Source: Saprospiraceae bacterium (lineage in GTDB: Bacteria; Bacteroidota; Bacteroidia; Chitinophagales; Saprospiraceae). Taken from it: 58,251 bases of DNA. Position numbers and translations under genes: made by a program. Numbering within the stretch: the stretch's first letter is position 1; every line of letters begins with the position of its first letter. A model generated the notes under the pieces. That model worked only from the letters and a program-made list of their open reading frames with translations, did not search any database and was not told the DNA's origin. The stretch covers positions 1 through 58,251 of the forward strand of contig JADZFD010000018.1 of NCBI GenBank assembly GCA_020850225.1, read 5' to 3'. This document shows, piece by piece, positions 9,405-16,954 of the stretch.

Positions 9405-10014
9405 AGATAAAATTCAGTTTATTAGTGAGAAATTGGAGGAATTGTATCCTGAAACACCGATTCCCCTGAACCATAAAGATCCCTATACATTACTTGTAGC
9501 AGTACTACTGTCAGCTCAGTGTACAGACGAAAGGGTCAATAAAATCACCCCGGCATTGTTTGAACTTGCTGATACACCTGGTAAAATGGCAAAACAGGAT
9601 GCAGCAGTAATAGAAGCTATTATAAAACCCTGTGGTCTTTCACCAAGAAAATCCAAAGCAATCAAATCATTGTCCGAAATCATAATGGAAACATATGACG
9701 GAAAAGTGCCCCAAACTTTTGAAGACCTGGAGTCACTTCCCGGAGTAGGGCATAAAACTGCTTCTGTAGTCATGTCTCAGGCATTTGGAGTTCCCGCATT
9801 TCCTGTCGATACGCACATTCACAGACTGGCACATAGATGGGGTCTGACCAAAGGCAAGTCTGTAGAACAAACGGAAAAAGATCTTAAACGTCATTTTCCA
9901 AAATCTACCTGGAATAAGCTTCATTTACAGATTATCTTCTTTGGAAGACAATTCTGTCCTGCACGTGGGCATGACGCAGGCAAATGTCCAATTTGTAGTG
10001 TAGTTACTCAATAA
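9394..10014 (+). CDS. nth: Endonuclease III (DNA glycosylase/AP lyase), variant iron-sulfur region
   Basis: Base-excision repair enzyme removing oxidised pyrimidines and cutting AP sites. Numbering from ATG 9394 (206 aa), the helix-hairpin-helix is LPGVGHKTA with catalytic Lys121, and the catalytic Asp139 is in FPVDTHIHRL. The tail differs from the classical C-x6-C-x2-C-x5-C cluster: I see Cys188, Cys198 and Cys201 (spacing x9 and x2) and the protein ends five residues later without a fourth cysteine. An ATG at 9379 and a TTG at 9373 are alternative starts. The gene overlaps the 3' end of ribD by 11 bases with the chosen start, indicating translational coupling. Confidence 0.93.
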   Translation: MKNKDKIQFISEKLEELYPETPIPLNHKDPYTLLVAVLLSAQCTDERVNKITPALFELADTPGKMAKQDAAVIEAIIKPCGLSPRKSKAIKSLSEIIMETYDGKVPQTFEDLESLPGVGHKTASVVMSQAFGVPAFPVDTHIHRLAHRWGLTKGKSVEQTEKDLKRHFPKSTWNKLHLQIIFFGRQFCPARGHDAGKCPICSVVTQ

Positions 10015-10046
10015 CTTAATGAAAATCATAAAGCATAAAGTATATT

Positions 10047-12449
10047 TTATTTTACGGAAAGTCTCAGTATATCGCCGAATACACCTCTTGCTGTAACATT
10101 GGCGCCAGCTCCTGCACCTTGTATAACGATGGGGTTATCGCCGTAACTCTCAGTATAAATCTCAAAAATACTGTCTGAACCCTTCAGTTGACCCAAAGCC
10201 GAGTTCTCAGATATTTCTATAAGTTGTGTTGTGAGTAATCCTTTTTCCAGTTGAAGGTCTCCGGACAATTCACCTACGTATCTGAATACGTAACCGGGTT
10301 TAAGGCGGTCTTTTATAGGATCATAATAAATATCCAAAGCATCCGGACGTGACAGAAATTCTACAGTTGATATTTTTTGTAATTGTTCGGGAATCAGGTT
10401 CTGAATGTCAATTTCATCCCATTCATTTTTGAGCTCCAGTTCTCTAGCCAGTACTAATAGTTTACGTGCAACATCATTACCTGATAAGTCTTCTCTTGGA
10501 TCAGGCTCAGTATATCCTTTACTTATGGCTTCTTTGAGTACCTCACTGAAAGATTTATTCTCCTTTGAAAATGTATTAAATATATAACTCAGTGTACCGG
10601 AAAATACACCTCTTATACGTGTAATATTTTCACCTGACAAATGTAATAACTTAATGGTATCGATAAGAGGTAGCCCGGCGCCTACATTGGTTTCATACAG
10701 ATATTCCTTGTTGTATTCCCTGAGTTTTTTGCGGAGATTGGTGTAGTATTCCCAGGATTGCGTATTTGCATTTTTATTGGATGATACGATGTCAAAACCA
10801 TTTTCAATAAGTTTTACATAGTTTTCTATAAAACCAGAGGATGCAGTATTATCGATGGCAATCAGGTTTTCAAGATGATTTTCATTGACAAAACGGATGA
10901 TATCATCTATAGTATATGACCTGCCATTTTCCATAATTTGCGTTTTCCAATCACTGCCAAGACCATTTTCATTGAGGATGTTTTTTTGAGAATTGGCTAT
11001 AGATATAATTTTTAGTTGAATTTCTTTTTTTTTGTTGATAGTAGAAGCAGAAGCCAGTACTTGCTCAATAAGTGCACTGCCCACCAGTCCATGTCCAAAG
11101 ATAGCCAAATGTACCTTTTTAACTATGCCAAATATTTGACCGTGTATTACATTTATGGCTTTCTGGGCATCATTCCGTTCGACGACTATACTTACATTTT
11201 TTCCTGTTACTGAATTGCTGAATAATAATGGTATGATATTGTTTTTTATAAGTGCTGTATAAGCCCTGTCAAAAGTACTCAAATCCTGGCCAATGATTGA
11301 AATAACAGCGATATTCTTACGGATGTATATGGAACTTACGTCTTTGTTTTTAAGATATGTTTCAAATCCTTTGTCAAGAAGCTCAACAGCCAATCCGGCA
11401 TCTTCTTCTTTCACAATAAATCCGAGACCCCGTTCAGAAGTACCCTGAGATATTAGTCCTACGCTTATGTTTGCTTGGGCAAGTATATTGAAAACCCTGG
11501 CATCAATGCCTACCTTGCCAAGTAAGCCTCTCCCTTCCAGTTGAATCAGTGCTACATCATTCTGAATCGATAGCGTTTTGACATCTGCTGATGTGGGTTC
11601 AGCTGAAATAAGCGTTCCTGTACTGTTTGGATTCAGTGTATTAAGAATTCTCAGCGGAATATTACTTCTGATCAGTGGTTGGATTGTTTTACCATGCAGG
11701 ATGGAAGCACCTAAATTGGCCAGTTCGCTGGCTTCATTAAAGTGAATGGCCTCTATCTTTCTTGCGTCTCTGACCCATTCGGGATTGGCAGTATATATGC
11801 CGTCAACATGTGTGAAATTTTGTAACTCCCTGGCCTGGAGATATTCTGATAACAATGCAGCAGAGTAGTTGCTGCCATTCCTACCCAGTGTAGTTGTATC
11901 TCCCTTTAGCGTAGAGGCAATGAATCCTGTTACGACTCCGATGGTGTCCTTGTTAAAATTGCTAAACCATATTTTTGTCCTTGTCGTGGATTCCTCTTCA
12001 AGAATCTGTCCATTGCCGTACTGCTCATCGGTTTTGAAGAAATGCCTGCTGTCGATTGCTTCAGCTTTGTACCCTTTTTTATTCAGTGCATTTGACAAGA
12101 TTTTTGCTGATATCAGCTCACCCTGTGCTAAAATCAGGTCCTTCACTTTGAGACTGTAATCTTCAAGCATAAATACGCCTTCATAGAGTTTTTCGAGTAG
12201 TTTGAATTCAGATTCCAGATTGACATTATTATGATATTTTCTTAATTTGAACTGGTCAAATACATCCAGCCATTCGTGCTGTGATTTAGCAAGATTAAGT
12301 ATGTGTTCCAAGGTGTCTGTCGTATCGCCGATAGCTGATACAACCACTAAAAGTTGGTCATCCTTGATTCGGTTATGAACAATCTGTGTGATCGCTTCAA
12401 ATTGGTCAGAAGCAGCTAGTGATTTTCCTCCTAACTTAATAACTTTCAT
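10047..12449 (-). CDS. thrA: Bifunctional aspartate kinase / homoserine dehydrogenase
   Basis: Phosphorylates aspartate and, with its other half, reduces aspartate semialdehyde to homoserine: the entry and branch steps to threonine and methionine. The kinase domain occupies about 1-290 (here starting KVIKLGGKS, against the more usual KFGGTS). A pair of ACT-type regulatory repeats covers about 310-450. The dehydrogenase follows from about 455 with a nucleotide-binding GHGLVGSALIEQ turn and a C-terminal catalytic part (GVFSGTLSYIFN, YTEPDPREDLSGNDVARK). At 800 aa it has full length. It is the last gene of metY-metX-thrA, 12 bases after metX, so it should be controlled by the tandem attenuators in front of metY and supply homoserine to MetX. 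Confidence 0.96.
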   Translation of the reverse strand: MKVIKLGGKSLAASDQFEAITQIVHNRIKDDQLLVVVSAIGDTTDTLEHILNLAKSQHEWLDVFDQFKLRKYHNNVNLESEFKLLEKLYEGVFMLEDYSLKVKDLILAQGELISAKILSNALNKKGYKAEAIDSRHFFKTDEQYGNGQILEEESTTRTKIWFSNFNKDTIGVVTGFIASTLKGDTTTLGRNGSNYSAALLSEYLQARELQNFTHVDGIYTANPEWVRDARKIEAIHFNEASELANLGASILHGKTIQPLIRSNIPLRILNTLNPNSTGTLISAEPTSADVKTLSIQNDVALIQLEGRGLLGKVGIDARVFNILAQANISVGLISQGTSERGLGFIVKEEDAGLAVELLDKGFETYLKNKDVSSIYIRKNIAVISIIGQDLSTFDRAYTALIKNNIIPLLFSNSVTGKNVSIVVERNDAQKAINVIHGQIFGIVKKVHLAIFGHGLVGSALIEQVLASASTINKKKEIQLKIISIANSQKNILNENGLGSDWKTQIMENGRSYTIDDIIRFVNENHLENLIAIDNTASSGFIENYVKLIENGFDIVSSNKNANTQSWEYYTNLRKKLREYNKEYLYETNVGAGLPLIDTIKLLHLSGENITRIRGVFSGTLSYIFNTFSKENKSFSEVLKEAISKGYTEPDPREDLSGNDVARKLLVLARELELKNEWDEIDIQNLIPEQLQKISTVEFLSRPDALDIYYDPIKDRLKPGYVFRYVGELSGDLQLEKGLLTTQLIEISENSALGQLKGSDSIFEIYTESYGDNPIVIQGAGAGANVTARGVFGDILRLSVK

Positions 12450-12461
12450 TGTATTCGTGTT

Positions 12462-13424
12462 TTAAAAATTGTTTTTTAATATTGAATTTAATTGATCATA
12501 TTCTATCAGAAATGCATCATGTCCATGTATTGACTGGATTTCAGAATATCTTACTTCTTTTTTGTAACGCCTGATCGAATCAAATATATTTAATTGTTCC
12601 ATTTTGGTAAACATATAATCAGTATTGACAGCTATGATGTGAATGTTGGCATTGGTCAAAGCCGCATACTTCATTATGTCCTGTTCGGTCAGATCCTGAC
12701 CAATAGTCCTGAGTAGATTATTGATAATTTTATATGAGTTGAGTGAAAATCTGTTTTTCAAGGTGTCCCCATGATAATTCAACCAGCTTTCTATTGCATA
12801 CTGATTTTCAGGTATATTATAAATACCTTTGAATTTTTTGTCTAATGATTCCGGAGTCCTATACAGTAGCATGGCGTGTTTTCGGGCATCTTCTATGGGA
12901 TTGACCGAATTGTTAAGAATCATGTCCTGTACCAGCACATTGCCTATAAGCCAATCGGATGCCTTGATGCTACACGCTATCGGTATCAGGTTTTTTACAG
13001 ATTCAGGACGTAGCATAGACATTTCCCATCCGATACTGCCACCGATACTGCCACCAATTATCGTATGAATTTCTTTGATTTTCAAGTTGTCCAGCCCTAG
13101 CCAGAACAATTCCGCAACTAATCTGGTAGAGTAGGAGCGGTACTGTTCTGGTAGAGATACTTCATTTTGCCGAAACCCATTCCAGGGGATATTGAAAGCT
13201 ATGACTGTATACCTGTTCAGGTCAATAGTCTTTTGATTCCCTATCAGGTTTTTCCACCATCCATCAGGCCCTGCTACTTCACTATTGCCTGTCAGTGCAT
13301 GGTTGACCAGAACAACAGGCGCCTGTAGTAATGGTTGACCAAAAATCTGATAACGCAGACTTATGGATGGTGTTAGTATATCCTTATATTTGACTGGATT
13401 CAACTGTATGGTGTCGAGAGACAT
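12462..13424 (-). CDS. metX: Homoserine O-acetyltransferase (MetX family)
   Basis: Alpha/beta-hydrolase enzyme that activates homoserine with acetyl-CoA (or another acyl-CoA) for sulfhydrylation. I start at the ATG at 13424 (MSLDTIQLNPVKY), because the longer frame from 13472 adds a tail unlike the family. On this numbering (320 aa) the nucleophile is Ser126 in GGSIGGSIGWEMS (the usual motif is GGSMGG), the acid is Asp269 in NTDYMF, and the base is His302 in HGHDAFL. NHALTGNS supplies the oxyanion region. The start overlaps the metY 3' end by 41 bases, so translation is probably coupled. The acyl donor (acetyl or succinyl) is not settled by sequence alone. Confidence 0.88.
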   Translation of the reverse strand: MSLDTIQLNPVKYKDILTPSISLRYQIFGQPLLQAPVVLVNHALTGNSEVAGPDGWWKNLIGNQKTIDLNRYTVIAFNIPWNGFRQNEVSLPEQYRSYSTRLVAELFWLGLDNLKIKEIHTIIGGSIGGSIGWEMSMLRPESVKNLIPIACSIKASDWLIGNVLVQDMILNNSVNPIEDARKHAMLLYRTPESLDKKFKGIYNIPENQYAIESWLNYHGDTLKNRFSLNSYKIINNLLRTIGQDLTEQDIMKYAALTNANIHIIAVNTDYMFTKMEQLNIFDSIRRYKKEVRYSEIQSIHGHDAFLIEYDQLNSILKNNF

Positions 13425-14712
13425 TACTGTATATTTTGGATATCTGTGAAAATACATTATTAAGATCGTCAATCAGGTCGTTGATGTCTTCAAGCCCGAC
13501 TGATAACCGGATAAGGTCAGGTGTTACGCCGGTAGCCAATTGACTTTCTTCGGATAGTTGCTGATGTGTTGTGGAAGCAGGGTGTATGATTAGTGACTTG
13601 CTGTCTCCAAAATTGGCAAGAAGCGAAAACAATTTGGTTTCATTAACTACCAGTTTGGCAGCCTCATATCCATGTTTTAAACCAAATGTAACCAATCCAC
13701 TTTGACCATCAGGTAGATATTTTAAAGCTAAATCGTGGTATTTGCTTGAAGTCAGACCGGGATAGTTAACCCATGCGACTTCGGGTTGTTTTTCCAGCCA
13801 TTCTGCCAACTTCAGTGCATTTTCACTGTGCCTTTTGATGCGTATTTGTAAGGTTTCAAGTCCTTGTATGATCTGAAATCCATTGAATGGACTTAATGCT
13901 GCACCGAGATCACGCAAACCTTCTATCCTGATTTTAGCAATAAATGCTGCTTTCCCCAATACAGTATGATATACCAATCCATGATAACCCGCTGCTGGTT
14001 CGGTGAATTCCGGAAATTTACCATTACTCCAGTCAAATTTTCCTGAGTCTATGATAGCACCACCTAATGACGTACCATTGCCGGATATGTACTTTGTCAG
14101 TGAATATATAACAATGTCTGCTCCATGTTCTATCGGTCTCAACAAATATGGTGTAGCAGTAGTATTGTCAACAATAAAAGGTATCCCGGCATTACGGGTG
14201 ATTTCAGCAACAGATTTGAGGTCAATTATGTCCAGCTTTGGATTGCCTATACTTTCAACAAAAATAGCTCTGGTATTATCTCTTATACTGTTTTTGAAGT
14301 TTTCTATGTCAGAGGGATCGACAAAAGAAGTTTGAATTCCTAAACGGGGCAGTGTGACACTCAGTAGATTATATGTGCCGCCATATAGGCTGTTGGAAGC
14401 AACTATATGGTCACCTGACTTCAGCAATGTTAGTAATGTTGTAGCTACAGCTGACGATCCTGATGCAGTTACGACAGCACCGATACCTCCTTCAAGTGCA
14501 GCTAATCTTTGCTCCAATACATCATTGGTTGGGTTATTCAGGCGCGTGTAGATAAACGCCGGAATACTGAGGTTGAAGGCGCCTGCGGCATGGTCAGCAT
14601 TTTCAAACACATATGAGGATGTCTGATAAATGGGTACAGCACGACTACCTGATGAGGTTTTTACATCGTGTCCGGTGTGTAATGCTTTTGTAGAAAATTT
14701 GAGTTGACTCAT
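13384..14712 (-). CDS. metY: O-acetylhomoserine sulfhydrylase (MetY), PLP enzyme
   Basis: Makes homocysteine from acylhomoserine and sulfide (Cys/Met-metabolism PLP family). The PLP lysine is Lys207 in YSLTKYISG, and Asp182 in FIVDNT binds the pyridine nitrogen. The N-terminal SGSRAVPIYQTSSYVF and YTRLNNPTNDVLEQRLAALEGG blocks are MetY-like, and 442 aa fits MetY better than the ~385 aa of cystathionine gamma-synthase. It is the first gene of the metY-metX-thrA operon. The 32-base spacer before the ATG follows an intrinsic terminator at 14744-14777, so expression depends on readthrough of a leader that encodes two Met/Cys-rich peptides. Confidence 0.93.
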   Translation of the reverse strand: MSQLKFSTKALHTGHDVKTSSGSRAVPIYQTSSYVFENADHAAGAFNLSIPAFIYTRLNNPTNDVLEQRLAALEGGIGAVVTASGSSAVATTLLTLLKSGDHIVASNSLYGGTYNLLSVTLPRLGIQTSFVDPSDIENFKNSIRDNTRAIFVESIGNPKLDIIDLKSVAEITRNAGIPFIVDNTTATPYLLRPIEHGADIVIYSLTKYISGNGTSLGGAIIDSGKFDWSNGKFPEFTEPAAGYHGLVYHTVLGKAAFIAKIRIEGLRDLGAALSPFNGFQIIQGLETLQIRIKRHSENALKLAEWLEKQPEVAWVNYPGLTSSKYHDLALKYLPDGQSGLVTFGLKHGYEAAKLVVNETKLFSLLANFGDSKSLIIHPASTTHQQLSEESQLATGVTPDLIRLSVGLEDINDLIDDLNNVFSQISKIYSNVSRHHTVESSQI

Positions 14713-14743
14713 GATTTTTTAAAATTTAAATGGGTGAATAAAT

Positions 14744-14777
14744 AAAAAAAGTCCTTCCGGTTCACCGGAAGGACTTT
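14744..14777 (-). terminator. Attenuator terminator T2, immediately upstream of metY
   Basis: Read on the minus strand: 13-bp perfect stem (14765-14777 with 14748-14760), loop TGAA, then seven U (14744-14750). It lies only 31 bases before the metY ATG and downstream of leader peptide 2, so it is an attenuator and not the end of an upstream gene. Its 5' arm can also pair with RNA at the end of leader peptide 2. Confidence 0.9.
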
Positions 14778-14828
14778 ATAAAGCTTTGTCGAATTAGTAT
14801 TTTACATAACAGCTTTCATGACTTCCGG
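14765..14828 (-). promoter_or_regulatory. Attenuator 2 antiterminator structure
   Basis: On the minus strand CCGGAAG (14822-14828, the CGG AAG codons near the end of leader peptide 2) is complementary to CTTCCGG (14765-14771) in the 5' arm of terminator T2. Inside that pairing, AAAGCT (14811-14816, overlapping the TGA stop) pairs with AGCTTT (14780-14785). This hairpin excludes T2. A ribosome at the stop codon would cover the first arm and allow termination; a ribosome stalled on the Cys-Met codons would leave it free. Confidence 0.75.
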
Positions 14829-14899
14829 TAATGGCTTATCAGGCACATGTTCATACACATACACATACACATACACATACACGATGTATCGGTTGTCAT
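14816..14899 (-). CDS. Leader peptide 2 (Cys-Met repeat, 27 aa) of the metY operon
   Basis: A minus-strand frame from ATG (14897-14899) to TGA (14816-14818). It encodes MTTDTS, then five Cys-Met pairs in a row, then Asn-Met-Cys, then LISHYRKS: seven Met and six Cys in 27 residues. Such clustering of exactly the amino acids at stake, directly between two terminators and ahead of metY, is the hallmark of an attenuation leader peptide. It is far too short and skewed to be a structural protein, and the opposite-strand reading (His-Ile repeats) has no such context. The last codons overlap the antiterminator arm. Start choice: an ATG inside the repeat could also be used, with the same sensor codons. 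Confidence 0.85.
   Translation of the reverse strand: MTTDTSCMCMCMCMCMNMCLISHYRKS
14852..14881 (-). repeat. Hexanucleotide microsatellite (5 x 6 bp) inside leader peptide 2
   Basis: Five tandem copies of a 6-bp unit (TGTATG on the coding strand) encode the five Cys-Met pairs. Because the unit is two codons, gain or loss of a unit keeps the frame and changes only the number of sensor codons. Confidence 0.9.
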
Positions 14900-14945
14900 T
14901 CTTGAAGTTATATTAAAATTATTCATATTTCAATTGGGTATTATT

Positions 14946-14981
14946 AAAAAAAAAGCCCTTACATCTGCAAGGGCTTTTTTT
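14946..14981 (-). terminator. Attenuator terminator T1, after leader peptide 1
   Basis: Minus strand: stem AAGCCCTT-type core (14969-14981 pairing with 14948-14960, including flanking A/U pairs), eight-base loop, then about nine U (14946-14954). It begins 18 bases after the stop of leader peptide 1 and precedes leader peptide 2, so it can stop transcription before any structural gene. Confidence 0.88.
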
Positions 14982-15021
14982 GTATATTTATATTTCAGAT
15001 TAAACAATACGAATGCCCTGC
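14967..15021 (-). promoter_or_regulatory. Attenuator 1 antiterminator pairing
   Basis: GCAGGGC within leader peptide 1 (15015-15021, the ends of ATG CAG GGC) can pair with GCCCTTGC (14967-14974) in the 5' arm of T1, with one bulged base. It starts 8 bases after the last of the Cys codons and 14 bases after the Met triplet, a spacing that leaves it free when a ribosome stalls on those codons. The same arm can instead form a small local hairpin (AATGC/GCATT). Confidence 0.6.
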
Positions 15022-15053
15022 ATTTTCTTACAACACATCATCATAACCATCAT
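15000..15053 (-). CDS. Leader peptide 1 (Met/Cys-rich, 17 aa) of the metY operon
   Basis: Minus-strand frame from ATG (15051-15053) to TAA (15000-15002) encoding MMVMMMCCKKMQGIRIV: six of 17 codons are AUG and two are UGU, adjacent to each other. It is followed at once by the intrinsic terminator T1. It resembles classical amino-acid-operon leader peptides, with runs of the regulating amino acid early in a very short frame. Predicted role: a ribosome pausing for charged tRNA-Met or tRNA-Cys prevents T1 from forming and lets polymerase go on to the second attenuator and metY. Confidence 0.82.
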   Translation of the reverse strand: MMVMMMCCKKMQGIRIV

Positions 15054-15098
15054 ATTGTTTAAAATTAAATTCATTTTTTATTCTTTGTTTAAGACAGG

Positions 15099-15131
15099 CA
15101 AAGGTCTTAAATTAATTATCAAATGTCCAAA
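15099..15131 (-). promoter_or_regulatory. Candidate promoter of the metY-metX-thrA operon
   Basis: Minus strand: TTTG (15128-15131), 21 bases, then GACCTTTG (15099-15106), which matches TAnnTTTG except for G in the first position. Spacing is right for Bacteroidota -33/-7 elements. Transcription would start near 15092, giving a leader of about 380 bases that contains both leader peptides and terminators. Confidence 0.5.
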
Positions 15132-15391
15132 CATTTTTTAAATTATTTTTTATAATTCTGTATTTATAATGTATAAATTAAACGGATACAATGTGTTAAG
15201 TTTGTTTAAAGTGCATTTTGATTATTCGGAATAAAATGAACAATTATGTATCAATACAGAATATCCGAAATACCACAATACATCAAAAATCATTTACAGT
15301 ATTCAATAATGCTGAAAACTATATTATCAAAAGGTGAAATCTGCCGAAAAACTTTAAAAATGTCAGGACAAAGTCAGCTTCGACAAAAATA

Positions 15392-16057
15392 TCAAAAACC
15401 TTCCTTAATGATATAATCGCTTTTTATTCCTAATCCGGCCAATTGGCTTTCCACAGCTTTCATCATTGGTGGCGGAGCACACAAATAATAATACTTAAGT
15501 CCATCCATCTGACTATTAATCAACTCAGCATTTACATATCCGTGTTCATATCCATCTACCTGCTCATTGGAAAGAATATTGATGAAATTCTTACCCAATA
15601 AATTACTGAACCATGCTTCATCGATTATGTCAGACTTGGTTTTATTGGCAAATATGAGTTTGGAGTTGCCGACTTTACCTTCTTTTTGCAACTGTTTTAA
15701 TATAGCGATAAAAGGTGTAACACCTGCTCCGCCGGCTATAAAAACACCTTCACCTTTATATGTAATATCACCGTAAACATCACCTATCAGGATTTCGTCA
15801 TTATTGGATAATGACAATAATTCATTGGTTACACCCTTGTGATCCGGATAGGTTTTTATGACAAATTCGATTTGGTTGTCATCAGGAGAAGAGGTAAATG
15901 TAAATGATCTCCATTCACTCTCCCAGCCGGGTTTGTTAATTGCAAAATCTACTGCCTGTCCCGGGTTGTAGGCTAAATCAGTTGGTTTTTCAAGTATGAT
16001 ATGCAACACATCGTGTGTAATGTGCTGTATTGACTTTATTTTGACAGATTGTGCCAT
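15392..16057 (-). CDS. FAD-binding ferredoxin/flavodoxin-NADP reductase-like protein
   Basis: 221 residues with only the FAD- and NAD(P)-binding halves of the FNR superfamily and no [2Fe-2S] domain. The FAD motif is WRSFTFTSSP (R-x-F-T form, about 47-58). The nucleotide-binding start is GVFIAGGAGVTPFIAIL (about 105-121), and the terminal segment YYLCAPPPMMKAV matches the CGP-type nicotinamide contact. It probably moves electrons between NAD(P)H and a soluble partner. A close relative lies at 57073-57729 in the same window. Neighbours on the same strand (ECF sigma, membrane protein, YceI) suggest a redox or stress context, which is inference. Confidence 0.85.
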   Translation of the reverse strand: MAQSVKIKSIQHITHDVLHIILEKPTDLAYNPGQAVDFAINKPGWESEWRSFTFTSSPDDNQIEFVIKTYPDHKGVTNELLSLSNNDEILIGDVYGDITYKGEGVFIAGGAGVTPFIAILKQLQKEGKVGNSKLIFANKTKSDIIDEAWFSNLLGKNFINILSNEQVDGYEHGYVNAELINSQMDGLKYYYLCAPPPMMKAVESQLAGLGIKSDYIIKEGF

Positions 16058-16296
16058 GATACTGAAATTATTTGTTTTGAAAGAATATATTTAATTGAAT
16101 ACAATCGGCAATCATATTCTGACTCATGAAGAACTATAAAAAATATATATGGAAGTTTCCATAAATAAATCAGTCATTGTAAGTAAGACTATCTGTTAAA
16201 CTAACAAATGGTTATAAAGGAAGGTTTAGAAAATTATCATTTATAATGTAGATGGTTCTCAAGTATTTAGTCCCAAAATCCATATGTATTAAAAAA

Positions 16297-16944
16297 TTAC
16301 AGATTCTCAATAATTTTCATCACTTTGTCAGTCATAGGATTGCAGAATGCATCGTTGTATTCGAATAACTCGGTTGGCTTATATGACTTTTCAATAAGTT
16401 CACGAAGCATAATCTTAGCCCTGTTTAAGCGTACCTTGACATTTGCCTGCGAAATATGGAGTGAGTCAGCCGTTTCAGCTACACTCAAACCGGTTATTTC
16501 TCTGAGTGCAAAGACCATTCGATAATCTTCGGGTAGCTGTTTCAAAACATCCTCAAGTATGATTTTAAGTTCCGCATTATGAACCATGCTTCCTGTATCA
16601 TGGTCATAATTATGAAACAGAGGTTTGGAGTTTTCATTAATATCCTTCATAATCTCATTTTTATAACTGGATTTTTTATTTTTCCGATAACAATTATTCA
16701 GCATGATACGTATGATCCATGTCTTAAAGTCAGATCGCTGTTCAAATTGAGCTAAATGCTTGAAGGCATCTATATAAGTGTCCTGCATCAAATCCTCTGT
16801 GTCATCATGATTGTAATTGTAGGAACGGCCGATTTTGTACAGATATGGATTGTATTTACGAACAACAAGTTCAAACATTGATTTTTTACCCTGCAGAACA
16901 TAGGAGATAACTTCGTTATCAGTTAATAGCATATTTGATACCAT
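16297..16944 (-). CDS. ECF-type RNA polymerase sigma factor
   Basis: 215-residue sigma-70 family member with only regions 2 and 4. Region 2 is near 20-95 (YLYKIGRSYNYNHDDTEDLMQDTYIDAFKHL split by a short gap, FKTWIIRIMLNN). Region 4 is near 130-185, with a helix-turn-helix in LREITGLSVAETADSLHISQANVKVRLNRAK. It directs transcription of an unknown regulon. The upstream membrane-protein gene ends 10 bases before its start, so the two are one transcript and the membrane protein could act as partner or target. No classic anti-sigma domain is seen next to it. Confidence 0.92.
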   Translation of the reverse strand: MVSNMLLTDNEVISYVLQGKKSMFELVVRKYNPYLYKIGRSYNYNHDDTEDLMQDTYIDAFKHLAQFEQRSDFKTWIIRIMLNNCYRKNKKSSYKNEIMKDINENSKPLFHNYDHDTGSMVHNAELKIILEDVLKQLPEDYRMVFALREITGLSVAETADSLHISQANVKVRLNRAKIMLRELIEKSYKPTELFEYNDAFCNPMTDKVMKIIENL

Positions 16945-16954
16945 AATCGATTAT

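Noticed and set aside
13425..13472. Longer N-terminus for metX starting at 13472
   Set aside because: It would lie inside metY and add sequence not seen in the family; the ATG at 13424 fits the MetX start.
14847..15062. Plus-strand 71-codon frame encoding His-Ile repeats
   Set aside because: It is the antisense of the two minus-strand leader peptides and the T1 terminator. The repeat period explains the His-Ile run, and the minus-strand reading fits start codons, terminators and the downstream operon.
14744..15131. SAM or other riboswitch upstream of metY
   Set aside because: I could not find the conserved core of the SAM-I, SAM-II or SAM-III riboswitches. The leader is fully accounted for by two peptides, two terminators and their antiterminators.
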